A DNA stretch of 64,000 nucleotides from Lucinisca nassula (taxonomy: Eukaryota; Mollusca; Bivalvia; Lucinida; Lucinidae): positions 100,505,497 through 100,569,496 of the forward strand of contig OY757020.1 of NCBI GenBank assembly GCA_963580285.1, given 5' to 3'. The notes beneath the pieces were generated by a model that ran no database searches, was not told where the DNA came from, and saw only the letters and a list, made by a program, of their open reading frames with translations. Made by a program: the position numbers and the translations under genes. Positions 10,678-23,527 of the stretch are shown here, piece by piece; positions within the stretch are counted from its first letter, which is position 1; each line of letters opens with the position of its first letter.

Positions 10678-10910
10678 ATGTAGATTATGTGGAGCGCTGT
10701 GGTGCAGTGGTAAAGTATCGGCCTCGGGATCGAGAGGTACCGGGTTCGAACCCCACGAGCGGCAAGTGTTGTTTCCTTGAGCAAGAGACTCTATCCACAT
10801 TGCTTAGTACTGGTTCTACCCAGGAAAAGAGGGCCACATGGAAGATTAGTACTAGTTTACTAAATGTGTTACCCTCTATAAATAAGGTCGATTATTATTT
10901 TATTATTATT
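10678..10910 (+). mobile_element. tRNA-derived SINE T2
   Basis: Very clear A box (TGGTGCAGTGGTA) and B box (GGGTTCGAACCCC), followed by an unrelated body and an (ATT)n tail at 10890-10912. It cannot be a working tRNA gene because no acceptor stem closes and the body is SINE-like. Confidence 0.85.
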
Positions 10911-11325
10911 AGACTGACAAGACCAAACCTATTGGATGCTTTTTGAAAGCAGCCAACTTGTGTATATATTTGTCAGGTTTTGTTGGTCAACCTGCCATAA
11001 AAAGGTTTAGATTTTCATTGATGAAAATGAACACAAGTACTTTAGTAAACAGCAGAGATTTTAGGATAGTCCACATCAATGTCCATTGTAGGCAAATTAA
11101 AAAAAAAAAACTTGTGCACAACCTACTTTTACCCTACCCTCTAGCTGTTCAAAGTCATGTTTGAGAAGTAATAAACATGTTTTGTCGCATAACGGAGGTT
11201 ACAGGGTGTAGTTGTGGGGCTGCATTTGTTCCTTTCAGGGATCCTTCAGCTTTGTAAATTACATTTGTTTGTTTGTTTGAATTGATGTTTAACGTCCAGT
11301 CAACACTACATGTATATAGTTCATT

Positions 11326-12090
11326 TTATCCCCCGACCGAATAGGTTCGGGGGATATAGCTATCAGCCTGGCATCCGTCTGTCTGTCCGAGCGCATCCAC
11401 GGGCATATGTTGGGTAGACATGAGTTGGGTACTTGGCCGTTTATTCCGTTAGTGTCCAAAAAAGTAGCCAACAAATTTGATGGCACATGTTGGGTACTTG
11501 TGCAAATTTTAGCTGATTGTTGGGTACTTATAGGTGAAAAATTAACACTGCAGTACCCAACAAATGTCCATCTGTACGAATGTCCATCCGTAGACGCAAC
11601 CTTGTGATGGCCATAACTCCTATGCCCTTTAAGATACATTGATGGTTCTTGGCACAATTATTCACAAGGCTGAGACGGCGTGTCACATGCAAGAACCAGA
11701 ACTCTGGATGCCAAACTTTTTTAGTTATCTCCCCTTTTGATAAAATAGAATGACTACTTTGTGATGACCGTAACTCTAATACCCTTTGGTATATATTGAT
11801 GGTACCTGGCACAGTTGTTCACAAGGCCGAGACGGGGTGTCATGCACAAGAACCACAATTCTGGTTGCTATGTTTTTTTCCAATAAAATACAGTGACTAC
11901 CTTGTGATGGCCATAACTCCAATACCCTTTAAGATAATATATTGATGATAGCTGGCACAGTTGTTCTCAAGGCTGTGATGGTGTGTCATGCACAAGAACC
12001 ACAACTCTGGATGCCATGGTTTTTGAGTTATCTCCTTTTCCAATAAAATAGACCTTATGAGACCACGTCTCCAATACTCTTTGAGATATT
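11326..12090 (+). mobile_element. Hairpin-headed tandem-repeat element H1, 5' part
   Basis: Begins after a T run with the hairpin ATCCCCCGACC...GGTTCGGGGGAT, then CTGTCTGTCCGAGC, then units of about 150 bp (GATGGCCATAACTCCAATAC ... ACAAGAACCACAACTCTGG). It is interrupted at 12091 by H2. The same units resume at 21068-21770. The 3' end is not recognisable. Confidence 0.7.
11405..11570. repeat. TTGGGTACTT-rich insert within H1
   Basis: Four copies of TTGGGTA(C) and one inverted AGTACCCAAC lie between the head and the first array unit. The last pair forms a hairpin at 11519-11564. Confidence 0.5.
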
Positions 12091-14341
12091 AGCTCACCAG
12101 AGCCGAAGGCTCCGGGGGAGCTTATAGGATAGGCAGTTGTCCGTCGTCTGCGTCTGCGTCTACGTCAACATTTTCAAACGACATCTCCTCTGAAGCCACT
12201 GGGCCGATTCAGCCCAAATTTCATCTGTAGCATCCTTGGGTTGGGGGATTGAAAGTTTGTGTTTTTTATGAAATTCGGCTTATTAGTTTGGTTGCTATGG
12301 CAACTTAGAGTTTCCATAGACTTATAATGGGGAAAATTGAAAAATGGCATTTACTGCTAAGCCGCTGCAGATATTTTGACAAAACTTTCATAGAAATATT
12401 CCTTAGGCGATCTACTATCTGCCATATGATTTAGGCCTACTGCTCATTTGTATTGGTTGCCATGGAAACCAAAATGAAAAAATAGAAAAAAAAAATACTT
12501 AAAAAATCATCTCCTCAGAAACCGTATGCTCTATGGGGCTGAGAGTTTATGGAAATATTCACCATATTTGCCTTTACAGGTTTTGTGTTTTTTATGAAAT
12601 TCGGCTTTTTAGTTTGGTTGCTATGGCAACTTAGATTTTCCATAGACTTATAATGGGGAAAATTGAAAAATGGCATTAACTACAAAGCCTCTGCAGATAT
12701 TTTGACAAAACTTTCATAGAAATGTTCCTTTAGCAAACTACTCTCAGCTTTTTAAGTCAACCTGGGGGTCCAGTAGGTTGTGCCGGGGCCATGCGCCGCC
12801 CCCCAGTACTTCATAAAATGCCTTATATCTCAGAAACCTTACAGATCCCCACCCCTAAACCATATATATTCTTGTTTCTATTGATAAGACGCATTCATTG
12901 ACACCAACCTGGAGGTCCTCCGGGATGCGCAGAGGCCATGCCCCACCCCCTCCACTTCATAAAAGGCCCAATATCTCGGAAACCATTCAGATCCCCACCC
13001 CTGAACACTATAATATACTCTTGTTCCTTATGATAAGACCCATTCAGTGACATCAAACTGGGGGTCCCCCGGGATGCGCCGGGGCCATGTCCCGCCCCTC
13101 CATTTCATAAAAGGCCCAATATCTCGGAAACCTTACAGATCCCCACCCCTAAACCATATATATTCTTGCTCCTTATGATAAGACACATTCATTGACCCCA
13201 AATTGGGGGTCTTCCGGGGTGCGCCGGAGCCATGCCCCACCCCTTCACTTCACAAAAGGCCATATATCTCAGAAACTGTTCAGATCCCTACCCCTAAACC
13301 ATATAATGTTCTTGTTCATTATGATGAGACACATTCAGTGACACCAACCTGGGGGTCCCCAGGGATGTGCTGGGGCCATGCCCCACCCCCTCCATTTCAT
13401 AATATCACAATATCTCGGAAACCTTACAGATCTCCACCCCTAAACCATATATATTCTTGTACCTTATGATAAGACACATTCATTGACACCAACCTGGGGG
13501 TCTCCCTGGGCCTTGCCCCACCCCTGCACTTCACAAAATGCCTTTTATCTCAGAAACTGTTAAGAGCCCCACCCCTAAACCATATATATTCATCTACCTT
13601 ATGATAAGGCACATTCATTAACACCAGCTTGTGAGTCCCCGGGGCATGCCCGGGCCTTACTTCACCGCTTGACTTCATTAAAAGCCACATATCTCAGAAA
13701 TAGTTCAGATCCCCACCCCTAAACCATATATATTCTTGTTCCTTATGATAAGACTCATTCAGTCACACCAACTTGGGGGTCTCTTTGTGCTGAGGCAATG
13801 TGCCCCGCCCTTCCACTTCATAAAAGGCCATATATTTCAGAAACCATTCAAATCCCCACCCCATATTCATATATGTTCTTGTTCCTTATTATTAGCACAC
13901 CTACTGTAGGGGTGTCCGCAGGGGCCAGTCGTCTCCTTTCCACTTCATGAAAGGATATCTTGGATACCGTTCAGATTCCCACCCCTAAACCATATATATA
14001 CTTGGTCCTTATGATAAGACACATTTAGGGACAACAATCTTGGGCTTTCCTGGGAACGACAGAGCATGCTGCAACCCCTCCACTTATATCTCCAGCCATG
14101 CAGATCCCCACTGCTAAACCATATATATTCTTGTTCTTTGTGATAAGACACATTTACTGACACCAACCAGGGCTCCATTGGGTCCATGCCCCACCCCCTC
14201 TACTTCATAAAAGGCCTAATGTTTCATATACTGAGTCCACATGGGTGCTCATTTGGATATGGGGGTTCATTTTGCAGATTAAAATGATATCATGTCAAAA
14301 TACATGGCTGCAATTGGGCAGTGCCCACCTGAGCTCTGGTT
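12091..14341 (+). mobile_element. Helentron-like non-autonomous element H2, copy a (3' truncated)
   Basis: Starts AGCTCACCAGAGCCGAAGGC with a hairpin (GAGCCGAAGGCTC), then a GTCGTCTGCGTCTG tract. Two blocks with GGTTGCTATGGCAACTTAGA follow, then about ten 146-bp units (CCTAAACCATATATATTCTT ... CCACTTCATAAAAGG). It ends at CTGAGCTCTGG, lacking the terminal hairpin, and joins directly to a 161-bp array. Confidence 0.75.
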
Positions 14342-15112
14342 TACCTTGTCATCACCGTAGCCCTTTCAGTTTTGATCGAATCTTTCTGAAACTTATATGT
14401 AACGTGGCTGGGGATAAAATCTCGGATGAGTTCGAAAACCGGCCAAGTTTGTCCATTATCACAGAGAAACGTCCCTTTGATTGCTGAAAATGACGATTTT
14501 TGACCTTGTCATCACAGTAGCCCTTTCAATTTTGATCGGATCTTTCTGAAACTTATATGTAAGGTGGCTGGGGATAAAACCTTGGATGAGTTCGAATACG
14601 GGCCAAGGTGGCCTATTTATCATAGAGTTAGGTCCCTTTGATTGCTGAAAATGTTGATTTTTGACCTTGTTATCACTGTAGCCCCTTTAGTTTTGATCGG
14701 ATCTTTCTGAAACTTATATGTAAGGTGGCTGGGTATAAAACCTCAGATGAGTTAGAAAACCAGCCAAGTCGCCCCATTTACTATATAGTTATGTCCCTTA
14801 TATGTAAGGTGACTGGGGATAAAACCTAGGATGAGTTTGAATACCGGCCAAGTTGGCCCATTTATCATAGATTTACGTCCCTTTGATTGCTGAAAATGCC
14901 GATTTTTGACCTTGTCATCACCATAGCCCCTTCAGTTTTAATCGGATCTTTCTGAAACTTATATGTAAGGTGGCTGGGGATAAAAACTTGGATGAGTTCG
15001 AAAACCGGCCAAGTTGGTCCATTTATCACAGAGAAACGTCCCTTTGATTGCTGAAAATCGCCCCATTTATCATAGATTTACGTCCCTTTGATTGCTGTAA
15101 ATGCCGATTTTT
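14342..15112 (+). repeat. 161-bp tandem array, segment 1
   Basis: Corresponds unit by unit to 35505-36346 of element H7, including an odd shortened unit (GCTGAAAATCGCCCCATTTA) that appears at the same place in both. About five units, one internally deleted near 14800. Confidence 0.85.
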
Positions 15113-17407
15113 AGCTCACCAAAGCCGAAGGCTCCGGGGGAGCTTATAGGATAGGCAGTTGTCCGGCGTCGTCGTCGTTGTCGTTGTCGTCGTCGTCGTC
15201 TGACGTCAACACTTTCAAACATCTTCTTCTCTGAAGCCACTGGACCGATTCAGCCCAAATTTTATCTGTAGCATCCTTGGGCTGGGGGATTGAAAGTTTG
15301 TGTTTTTTATGAAAATTGGCCCATTAGTTTGGTTGCTATAGCAACTTAGAGCTCCCATAGACTTATAATGGGGAAAATTGAAAAATGGCATGTACTGCCA
15401 AGCCACTGCAGATATTTTGACAAAAATTTCATAGAAATATTACTTAGGCAATCTACTATCTGCCATATGATTTTAGGCCTACTGCTCATTTGTATTGGTT
15501 GCCATGGAAACCAAAATGAAAAAATAGAAAAAAAATACTTAAAAAATCATCTCCTCAGAAACCGTATGCTCTATGAGGCTGAAAGTTTATGGAAATATTC
15601 ACCATATTTGCCTTTACAGGTTTTGTGTTTTTTTATGAAATTCGGCTCTTTAGTTTGGTTGCTATGGCAACTTAGATTTTCCATAGACTTATAATGGGGA
15701 AAATTAAAAAATGGCATTAACTACAAAGCCTTTGCAGATATTTTGACAAAACTTTCATAGAAATGTTCCTTTAGTAAACTTCTCTCAGCCATATGCTGTT
15801 ATGTCAACCTGGGGGTCCAGTAGGTTGTGCCGGGGCCATGCCCCGTCCCCAGTACTTCATAAAATGACTTATATCTCAGAAACCTTACAGATCCCCACCC
15901 CTAAACCATATATATTCTTGTTCCTATTGATAAGACGCATTCAGTGACACCAACCTGGAGGTCCTCCGGGATGTGCCGAGGCCATGCCCCACCCCCTCCA
16001 CTTCATAAAAGGCCCAATATCTCGGAAACCATTCAGATCCCCACCCCTGAACCCTATATACTCTTGTTCCTTATGATAAGACGCATTCAGTGACATCAAA
16101 CTGGGGGTCCCCCGGGATGCGCCGGGGCCATGTCCCGCCCCTCCATTTCATAAAAGGCCCAATATCTCGGAAACCTTACAGATCCCCACCCCTAAACCAT
16201 ATATATTCTTGCTCCTTATGATAAGACGCATTCATTGACCCCAAATTGGGGGTCTTCCGGGGTGTGCCGGAGCCATGCCCCACCCCTTCACTTCACAAAA
16301 GGCCATATATCTCAGAAACTGTTCAGATCCCCACCCCTTAACCATATATGTTCTTGTTCATTATGATGAGACACATTCAGTGACACCAACCTGGGGGTCC
16401 CCAGGGATGTGCTGGGGCCATGCCCCACCCCCTCCATTTCATAATATCACAATATCTCGGAAACCTTACAGATCCCCACCCCTAAACCATATATATTCTT
16501 GTACCTTATGATAAGACACTTTCATTGACACCAACCTGGGGGTCTCCCTGGGCCTTGCCCCACCCCTGCACTTCACAAAAGGCCTTATATCTCAGAAACT
16601 GTTCAGAGCCCCACCCCTAAACCATATATATTCATCTTCCTTATGATAAGGCACATTCATTGACACCAGCTTGTGAGTCCCCGGGGCATGCCCGGGCCTT
16701 GCTCCACCGCTTGACTTCATTAAAAGCCACATATCTTAGAAATAGTTCAGATCCCCACCCCTAAACCATATATATTCTTGTTCCTTATGATAAGACTCAT
16801 TCAGTCACACCAACTTGGGGGTCTCTTTGTGCTGAGGCAATGTGCCCCGCCCTTCCACTTCATAAAAGGCCATATATTTCAGAAACCATTAAATCCCCAC
16901 CCCATATTCATATATGTTCTTGTTCCTTATTATTAGCACACCTACTGTAGGTGTGTCCGCAGGGGCCAGTCCTCTCCTTTCCACTTCATGAAAGGATATC
17001 TTGGAAACCGTTCAGATTCCCACCCCTAAACCATATATATACTTGGTCCTTATGATGAGACACATTTAGGGATAACAATCTTGGGCTTTCCTGGGAACGA
17101 CAGGGCATGCTCCAACCCTTCCACTTATATCTCCAGCCATGCAGATCCCCACTGCTAAACCATATATATTCTTGTTCTTTGTGATAAGACACATTTAGTG
17201 ATACCAACCAGAGCTCCATTGGGTCCATGCCCCACCCCCTCTACTTCATAAAAGGCCTAATGTTTCATATACTGAGTCCACATGGATGCTCATTTGGATA
17301 TGGGGGTTCATTTGGCAGATTAAAATGATATCATGTTAAAATACATGGCTGCAATTTGGCAGTGCCCACCTGAGCTCTGGTGAGCATAGTGGCCCATGGG
17401 CCTCTTG
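15113..17407 (+). mobile_element. Helentron-like element H2, copy b (complete)
   Basis: Head AGCTCACCAAAGCCGAAGGC. Near the end, GAGCTCTGGTGAGC is the subterminal inverted repeat, followed by the terminal hairpin GGCCCATGGGCC and CTCTTG. It is highly similar to copy a (offset about 3,045 bp), with only scattered differences and small indels. It sits within a 161-bp unit whose uninterrupted form is at 36340-36360. Confidence 0.85.
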
Positions 17408-17732
17408 TTGAACTTGTCATCACCATAGCCCCTTCAGTTTTGATCTGATCTTTCTGAAACTTATATGTAAGGTGGCTGGGGATAAAAACTTGGATGAGTT
17501 CGAAAACCGGCCAAGTTGGTCCATTTATCACAGAGTAACGTCCCTTTGATTGCTGAAAATGACGATTTTTGACCTTGTCATCACCGTAGCCATTTCAGTT
17601 TTGATCGGATCTTTCTGAAACTTATATGTAAGGTGGCTGGGGATAAAAATTTGGATGAGTTCGAAAACCGGCCAAGTTGGTCCATTTATCACAGAGTAAC
17701 ATCCCTTTGATTGCTGAAAATGACAATTTTTA
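17408..17732 (+). repeat. 161-bp tandem array, segment 2
   Basis: Two units that continue segment 1 after the H2b insertion, matching 36347-36665 of H7. It ends where H2c begins (ATGACAATTTTT|AGCTCACC). Confidence 0.85.
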
Positions 17733-20700
17733 GCTCACCAGAGCCGAAGGCTCCGGGGGAGCTTACAGGATAGGCAGTTGTCCGTCGTCTGCGTCTGTCT
17801 GCGTCTGGTGACGTCAACACTTTTAAACGATATCTCCTCTGAAGTCGCTAGGCCGTTTGGGCCCAAATTTCATCTGTAGCATCATTGGGTTGGGGGATTG
17901 AAAGTTTGTGGTTTTTAATGAAATTCGGCTCATTAGTTTGGTTGCTATGGCAACTTAGTGTTTCCATAGACTTATAATGGGGAAAATTGAAAAATGGCAT
18001 GTACTGCCAACCCGCTGCAGATATTTTGACAAAACTTTCATAGAAATATACCTTAGGCAATCTACAATCTGCCATATGATTTTAGGCCTACTGCTCATTT
18101 GTATTGGTTGCCATGGAAACCAAATTGAAAAAAAATAGAAAAAAAAATCCTTAAAAAATCATCTCCTTAGAAACCGTATGCTCTATGAGGCTGAGAGTTT
18201 ATGAAAATATTCACCATATTTGCCTTTACAGGTTTTGTGTTTTTTATGAAATTCGGCTCTTTAGTTTGGTTGCTATGGCAACTTAGATTTTCCATAGACT
18301 TATAATGGGGAAAATTGAAAAATGGCATTTGCTGCCAAGCTGCTGCAGATATTTTGACAAAAGTTTCATTGAAATATACCTTAGGCAATCTTCTATCTGC
18401 CATATGAATTTAGGCCTACTGCTCATTTGTATTGGTTGCCATGGAAACCAAATTGAAAAAAAAATAGAAAAAAAAAATACTTAAAAAATCATCTCCTCAG
18501 AAACTGTACGCTCTATGAGTCTGAGAGTTTATGAAAATATTCACCATATTTGCCTTTACACGTTTTGTGTTTTTTATGAAATTCAGCTCTTTAGTTTGGT
18601 TGCTATGGCAACTTAGATTTTCCATAGACTTATAATGGGGAAAAGTGAAAAATGGCATTAACTACAAAGCCTTTGCAGATATTTTGACAAAACTTTCATA
18701 GAAATGTTCCTTTAGTAAAGTTCTCTCAGCAATATGGTTTTATGTCAACCTGAGGGTCCAGTAGGTTGTGCCGTGGCCATTCCCAGCCCCCAGTACTTCA
18801 TGAAATGCCTTTATATCTCAGAAACCTTACAGATCCCCACCGCTAAACCATATATATTCTTGTTCCTTATGATAAGGTGCATTAAATGACACCAACCTGG
18901 GGATCCCCCCGGATATGCCGGGGACATGCCCCACCCCCTCCACTTCATAAAATGCCATTTATCTCAGAAACCATTCAGATCCCCACCGGTAAAGCGTATA
19001 TATTCTTGTCTCTTATGAAAAGATGCACTCAGTGACACCAACCTGGGGGTCCCCCAGGATGTGCCTGGGCCATGCCCCACCCCTCCCATTTCACAACAGC
19101 CCCAATATTCCAGAAACCTAACAGATCCAAACCCCAAAATGAAATATATTTTGTTCCTTATGATAAGTTGCATTCAGTGACACCAACCTGGGGGACACCC
19201 CGGATGTGCCGGGGACATGCCCAACCCCTCCACTTCATAAAAGGTTGGCCCCCGCCCATAGGGGCTTGAAAAAATATATGGGCTGCATGATGCTTCCAAG
19301 CAGAGCTGAATCTGGCCCGCACACTAGTACTGGTAAACCGCTTAGAGGATCTAAGCCTGTTCAGGAACTGTAGTGCGAGGCAGACCATCCATGCTAATAA
19401 ACCCTATTGGTTTCATTGGGTGGCAGGGCTTGAGATGTCATTTCATCTCAATGTCGGGTAAAAGTCCCACAAAATTGGAAGCAACGTCCCCAAAATGACC
19501 TTTACAGTGTTGACGGGGACGTTAAACCTCAAATCAAACAAACAAAACTTCATAAAAGGCCAAATATTCCAAAACCTTACAAATCCCCACCCCTAAACCA
19601 TATATATTCTTGTTCCTTATGATAAGAAGCATTAAGTGACACAAACCTGGGGGGTCCCCCCAGATGTGCCGGGGACATGCCCCACCCCCTCCACTTCATA
19701 AAATGCCATTTATCTCAGAAACCATTCAGATCTCCACCCCTAAACCATAATTATATTCTTGTTCCTTATGATAAGACGCACTCAGCGACACCAAGCTGAG
19801 GGCCCCCCGGGATGTGCCGGGGTCATGCCCCACCCCCTCCACTTCATAAAAGGCCAAATATTCCAGAAACCTTACCGATCCCCACCCCTAAACCATATAT
19901 ATTCTTGTTCCTTGTGATAAGACACATTCAGTGACACCAACATAGGGTTCCCCCAGGGCTCGCCCGGGCCATGCTTCATTCTTCAACTTCACAAAAGACC
20001 ATATATCTGAGAAACTGTTCAGAGCCCTACCCCTAAGCCATATATATATTCTTGTTCCTTATGATAAGATGCAATCAGTGACACCAGCATGGGGTCCCCC
20101 CATGCCCCACCCCTTTACTTCATTAAAAGCCATATATCTCAGAAATCGGTCAGATCCCCACCCCTTAACCATATATATTCTTGTTCCTTATGATAAGACC
20201 TCACTTCATAATAGGCCATATATCTCAGAAACTATTCAAATCCCCACCACATAATCACATATATTGTTAGACACATTCAGTGAACCCATCTTGCGGGGTC
20301 TGCAGAGGCCATTTCTCTCCCATCCACTTCATAAAAGGGCCTCATATCTCAGAAACTATTCAGCATTAGGTTGCAACAATCTTGGGCTTTTCTGGAATCC
20401 ACCATGCCTGTATCCCTTCACTGCCTAAAAGACCTTACATCTCAGGAGCCATACATATCCCACCGCTAAACCATATATGTCTCTGTTCTTTTTTATAAGA
20501 CACATTTAGTGGCACCAACCAGGGCTCCATTGGGTTCATGCCCCACCCTCTCTACTATATAAAACACCTAATATTTCAGATACAGTCCACATGAGTGCTC
20601 ATTTGGGAATTGGGAGACTTTGTAATTGGTAGATTAAAATCATACCATGTTAAAATACATGTCTGCCATTGGGCAATGCCCATCTGAGCTCTGGTTTATG

Positions 20701-21067
20701 AAATTTGGCTCTTTGGTTTGTTTGCCATGGCAAGTTAAGAGTTTCCATTGACTTATAATGGGGAAAATTGAAAAATGACATTTATGCCTTTCAAGATATT
20801 TTGTCAAACTTACATAGAAATGTTCCTTTAATAATGTTCTTTTAGGCCTATTGGTTGCCACAGATGGGAAATTGTCAGTTGTCATCTGTTGTCCTGCAAC
20901 AACACATTCAAGAGACATCAGACCTCTGAAGCCACTAGGCTGATTGGGTCCAAATTTTATCTGTAGCATCCTTGGGCGCAGGGCTTCCATGGTCAATTAA
21001 AATACTTTGCTGCCAGTCGGCAGTGCCCCCTGAGCTCTGGTGAGCATAGTGGCCCATGGGCCTCTTG
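17733..21067 (+). mobile_element. Helentron-like element H2, copy c (complete, rearranged)
   Basis: Head AGCTCACCAGAGCCGAAGGC and end GGCCCATGGGCCTCTTG are both present. A block of about 330 bp with GGTTGCTATGGCAAC is tripled (17930, 18265, 18595). The 146-bp array is more diverged than in copies a and b and carries an S-type SINE at 19245. Confidence 0.8.
19245..19546 (+). mobile_element. SINE-like repeat S inside H2c
   Basis: Full length, flanked by ACTTCATAAAAGG at 19232-19244 and 19547-19559. The duplicated target is the conserved part of a 146-bp unit, so the SINE entered after the array formed. Confidence 0.92.
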
Positions 21068-21775
21068 TTTAATATTCTTCCCTGACAATATAACCTTTTG
21101 ATGACCATAACTCCAATACCCTTTGAAATATATTGATGGTACTTGACACAATTGAATACAAGGTTGAGACGGCGCTTCATGCCTATGAACCACAATTCTA
21201 TGTGCTATGGTATTTGAGTTATAAATCTCCCCTTCCAACATAACAGTATGACCACCTTGTGATCACCGTACCTCCAATACCCTTTGAGACATATTGGTGG
21301 TACTTGATGCAGATGTACATTAGGTTAAGCAGGTGTGTCATGCTCAAGAATTACAACTCTGGGTGCTCTGGTTTTTGTGTCATCTCCACTGACAATATAA
21401 CCTTGTGATGGCCATAACTCCAACACCCTTTGAGATATATTGGAGGAACTTGGCACAATTGTATACAAAGTACAGAAGGGGTGTCATGTGCAAGAACCAC
21501 AACTGTTGGTGCTGTGGTATTTGAGTTATCTACCCTTCCAATATAACAGTATGACCAGCTTGTGATCACCATATCTCCAATACCCTTTAAGACATATTGA
21601 TGGTACTTAGTACAGAAATACATGAGCTCAAGCAGGCATGTCATGCACAAGAACCACAATTCTGAGTACCCTGGTTTTTTAGTTATCTCCCCTGACAGTA
21701 TAATCTTGTGATGGCAATAACTGCAATACTTTTGTGATATATTGCTGGTTTTATTCTGGTGCACTTTCTATTGGT
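21068..21775 (+). repeat. H1-type 150-bp array, right part
   Basis: Units with GATGACCATAACTCCAATAC, TGATGGTACTTGACACA and GAACCACAATTCT repeat about five times. Probably the continuation of 11326-12090, displaced by the 9-kb H2 block. Confidence 0.7.
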
Positions 21776-21827
21776 GAACAGTCTTCTGAAGGCCATATTG
21801 GCTTTTGGTTGGGTCAGATGGCTATTT

Positions 21828-21903
21828 TTGGAGATACTGCTTCCAATCTTGTGGGACTTTTACCCCGGCATTGAGATGAAATGACATCTCAAGTCCTGCA
21901 ACC
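21828..21903 (-). repeat. Fragment of repeat S
   Basis: TTGGAGATACTGCTTCCAAT through GAAATGACATCTCAAGTCCT matches the centre of reversed S copies. Confidence 0.7.
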
Positions 21904-22064
21904 TTGTAAATATCATTGCCAGTAGCCATCACTAGAAGCCGAGTTCTTATTCATCAGAAGATGCATTACATTAAATTTTGCACACAGATTAGATACAGAT
22001 CAGATGGCTTCTAAAGAATCCATCTGATCAGTACCTACCGTGTTTACCTTAGATATTCAGACAG

Positions 22065-22145
22065 AGAGGCCTGAGCAAACAGTGTAGACCCAGATGTAAT
22101 GCTGCAGAATGCGATGTCTCATCAGGGTCTACACCGTTTGCCACT
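22065..22145. repeat. Hairpin module, C-like
   Basis: AGGCCTGAGCAAACAGTGTA at the left and GGTCTACACCGTTTGCC at the right. The apex is decayed (AATGCTGCAGAATGCGATG). Confidence 0.6.
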
Positions 22146-22202
22146 CTCCACGCTATTCTCAGACACAACATCGGATAGTAAATTGTACTGGTTCAAATTT
22201 TA

Positions 22203-22320
22203 GAGCCTTGTAAACCAGGGGTCGCAGGATCGAACACGGGCTTCTCCAGACTTTTAGATGGGTCTTTAAACTGAGGTCTCATCTCTGATGACCTTTGTAA
22301 AACTCAAACACTCACTCGCA
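22203..22320 (+). mobile_element. tRNA-derived SINE T3, 5'-truncated
   Basis: CCTTGTAAACCAGGGGTCGC and GGGCTTCTCCAGACTTTTAG match the T3 copies at 28768 and 47558. The A box is missing. Confidence 0.75.
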
Positions 22321-22374
22321 CTCAAATTTTAGAACAAGAATGGTAAGCAGTTGAGGTGTCCAAATACTTAGGGT

Positions 22375-22514
22375 AAATATGGTACACTGTTTGACATTTA
22401 ATTTGTGAATTTGTAGGGAATAAATTATATCAAGTAATCTGATTGGTTGAAAGTCAGACATGGGAGTGGGTGAGTTAATGTATTCAGCATGAATCAGCAG
22501 GACAAGAGCTAAGG
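22375..22514 (+). repeat. MITE family A, right part (A3)
   Basis: Residual CACTGTTTGACATTTAATTT, then AATTATATCAAGTAATCTGA and a diverged end TTCAGCATGAATCAGCAGGA. Confidence 0.65.
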
Positions 22515-22725
22515 TCTGAATCATACAGCAAGTATTGCAGAAAATGAAATATGTGTGTGTGTTTGTGTGTGTGCATATGTGTTTATGTGTGAAGCAAAAG
22601 CTTGTAGTTGTATGTACAACATGTACAATGTTACTATATAGTGGGTAAGACCATAGTCTTCAACAGATTGACAATTCCAAAACTTTAAATGTGCCTCCAC
22701 ATACCTAAGTCATTACTATATAGGG

Positions 22726-23030
22726 GCAGCCCCCGCCCGTCGGGGCTTGAAGAAATAGATGGGCTGCATGATGCTCCCACGCAGAGCTGAAACCAACCGC
22801 ACACTTGTACTGGTAAACCAATTAGAGGAACTAAGCCTGCACAGGCAAAGAGGTGCGAGTCGGACCATCCATGCTTACAAATCCTATTGGTTTCATTGGG
22901 CGGCAGGGCTTGAGATATCATTTCATCTTAATGTCGGGTAAAAGTCCCACAAAATTGCAAGCAATGTCTCCAAAATGGCCTATACAGTGTTGACGGGGAC
23001 ATTAAACCTCAAAACAAACAAAAACTATTC
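22726..23030 (+). mobile_element. SINE-like repeat S
   Basis: Full length, GCCCCCGCCCGTCGGGGCTT to (CAAA)n. The variant start (CCGTCGGGG) keeps the self-complementary CCCCGNCC...GGGG character. Confidence 0.9.
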
Positions 23031-23369
23031 TTCAGCAAATTGACAATTCAAAAACGTTGCAGGGTGCATACATTGTGGGTTGCAAAATACTTAATGGGAT
23101 GGAAATTGCACCGAGGATGATTCCTGTAATCTACCTCTGATAGATGCCTCAGAATGGACGTAAATTTGACAATGAAAGAGTTCTTCACTTCAGAAACTCT
23201 GGAATGAAAGGGTTTATTGATAAGTGAATAGCCTCAATTTAGACAATTTGATGATGGGCAAATTTTGCCTTGTAAATTGGATATAAAAGTAGAATTTAAT
23301 ACCAGAATGAGCCATACCAAAACAAATTGCTTGTGCTAGACAGTGATTTTGAACATTTTTCTGCTACAT

Positions 23370-23527
23370 ACTGTAAAATTCCCATATAATAGGACCACTT
23401 CTGGGACTGTTCAAAAGTGGTCTCTTATTACAGGTCACTGGGTGTAGAAAACACAAAGAAACTTGAAGCCTTTCTGGTATGTATGTAAAAGAATAGTCTT
23501 AATTTTAACTGGTCTTCAAAGCAGAGT
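23370..23527 (+). repeat. MITE family G copy, interrupted by SINE T1
   Basis: GTAAAATTCCCATATAATAG and GGGACTGTTCAAAAGTGG, then AATAGTCTTAATTTTAACTG. Matching copies lie at 53468 (+) and 58548 (-). Confidence 0.65.

Noticed and set aside
10678..10760. Possible functional tRNA gene
   Set aside because: Perfect B box but no acceptor stem, and a SINE body with an ATT tail follows. The same holds for the T1, T3 and T4 heads.
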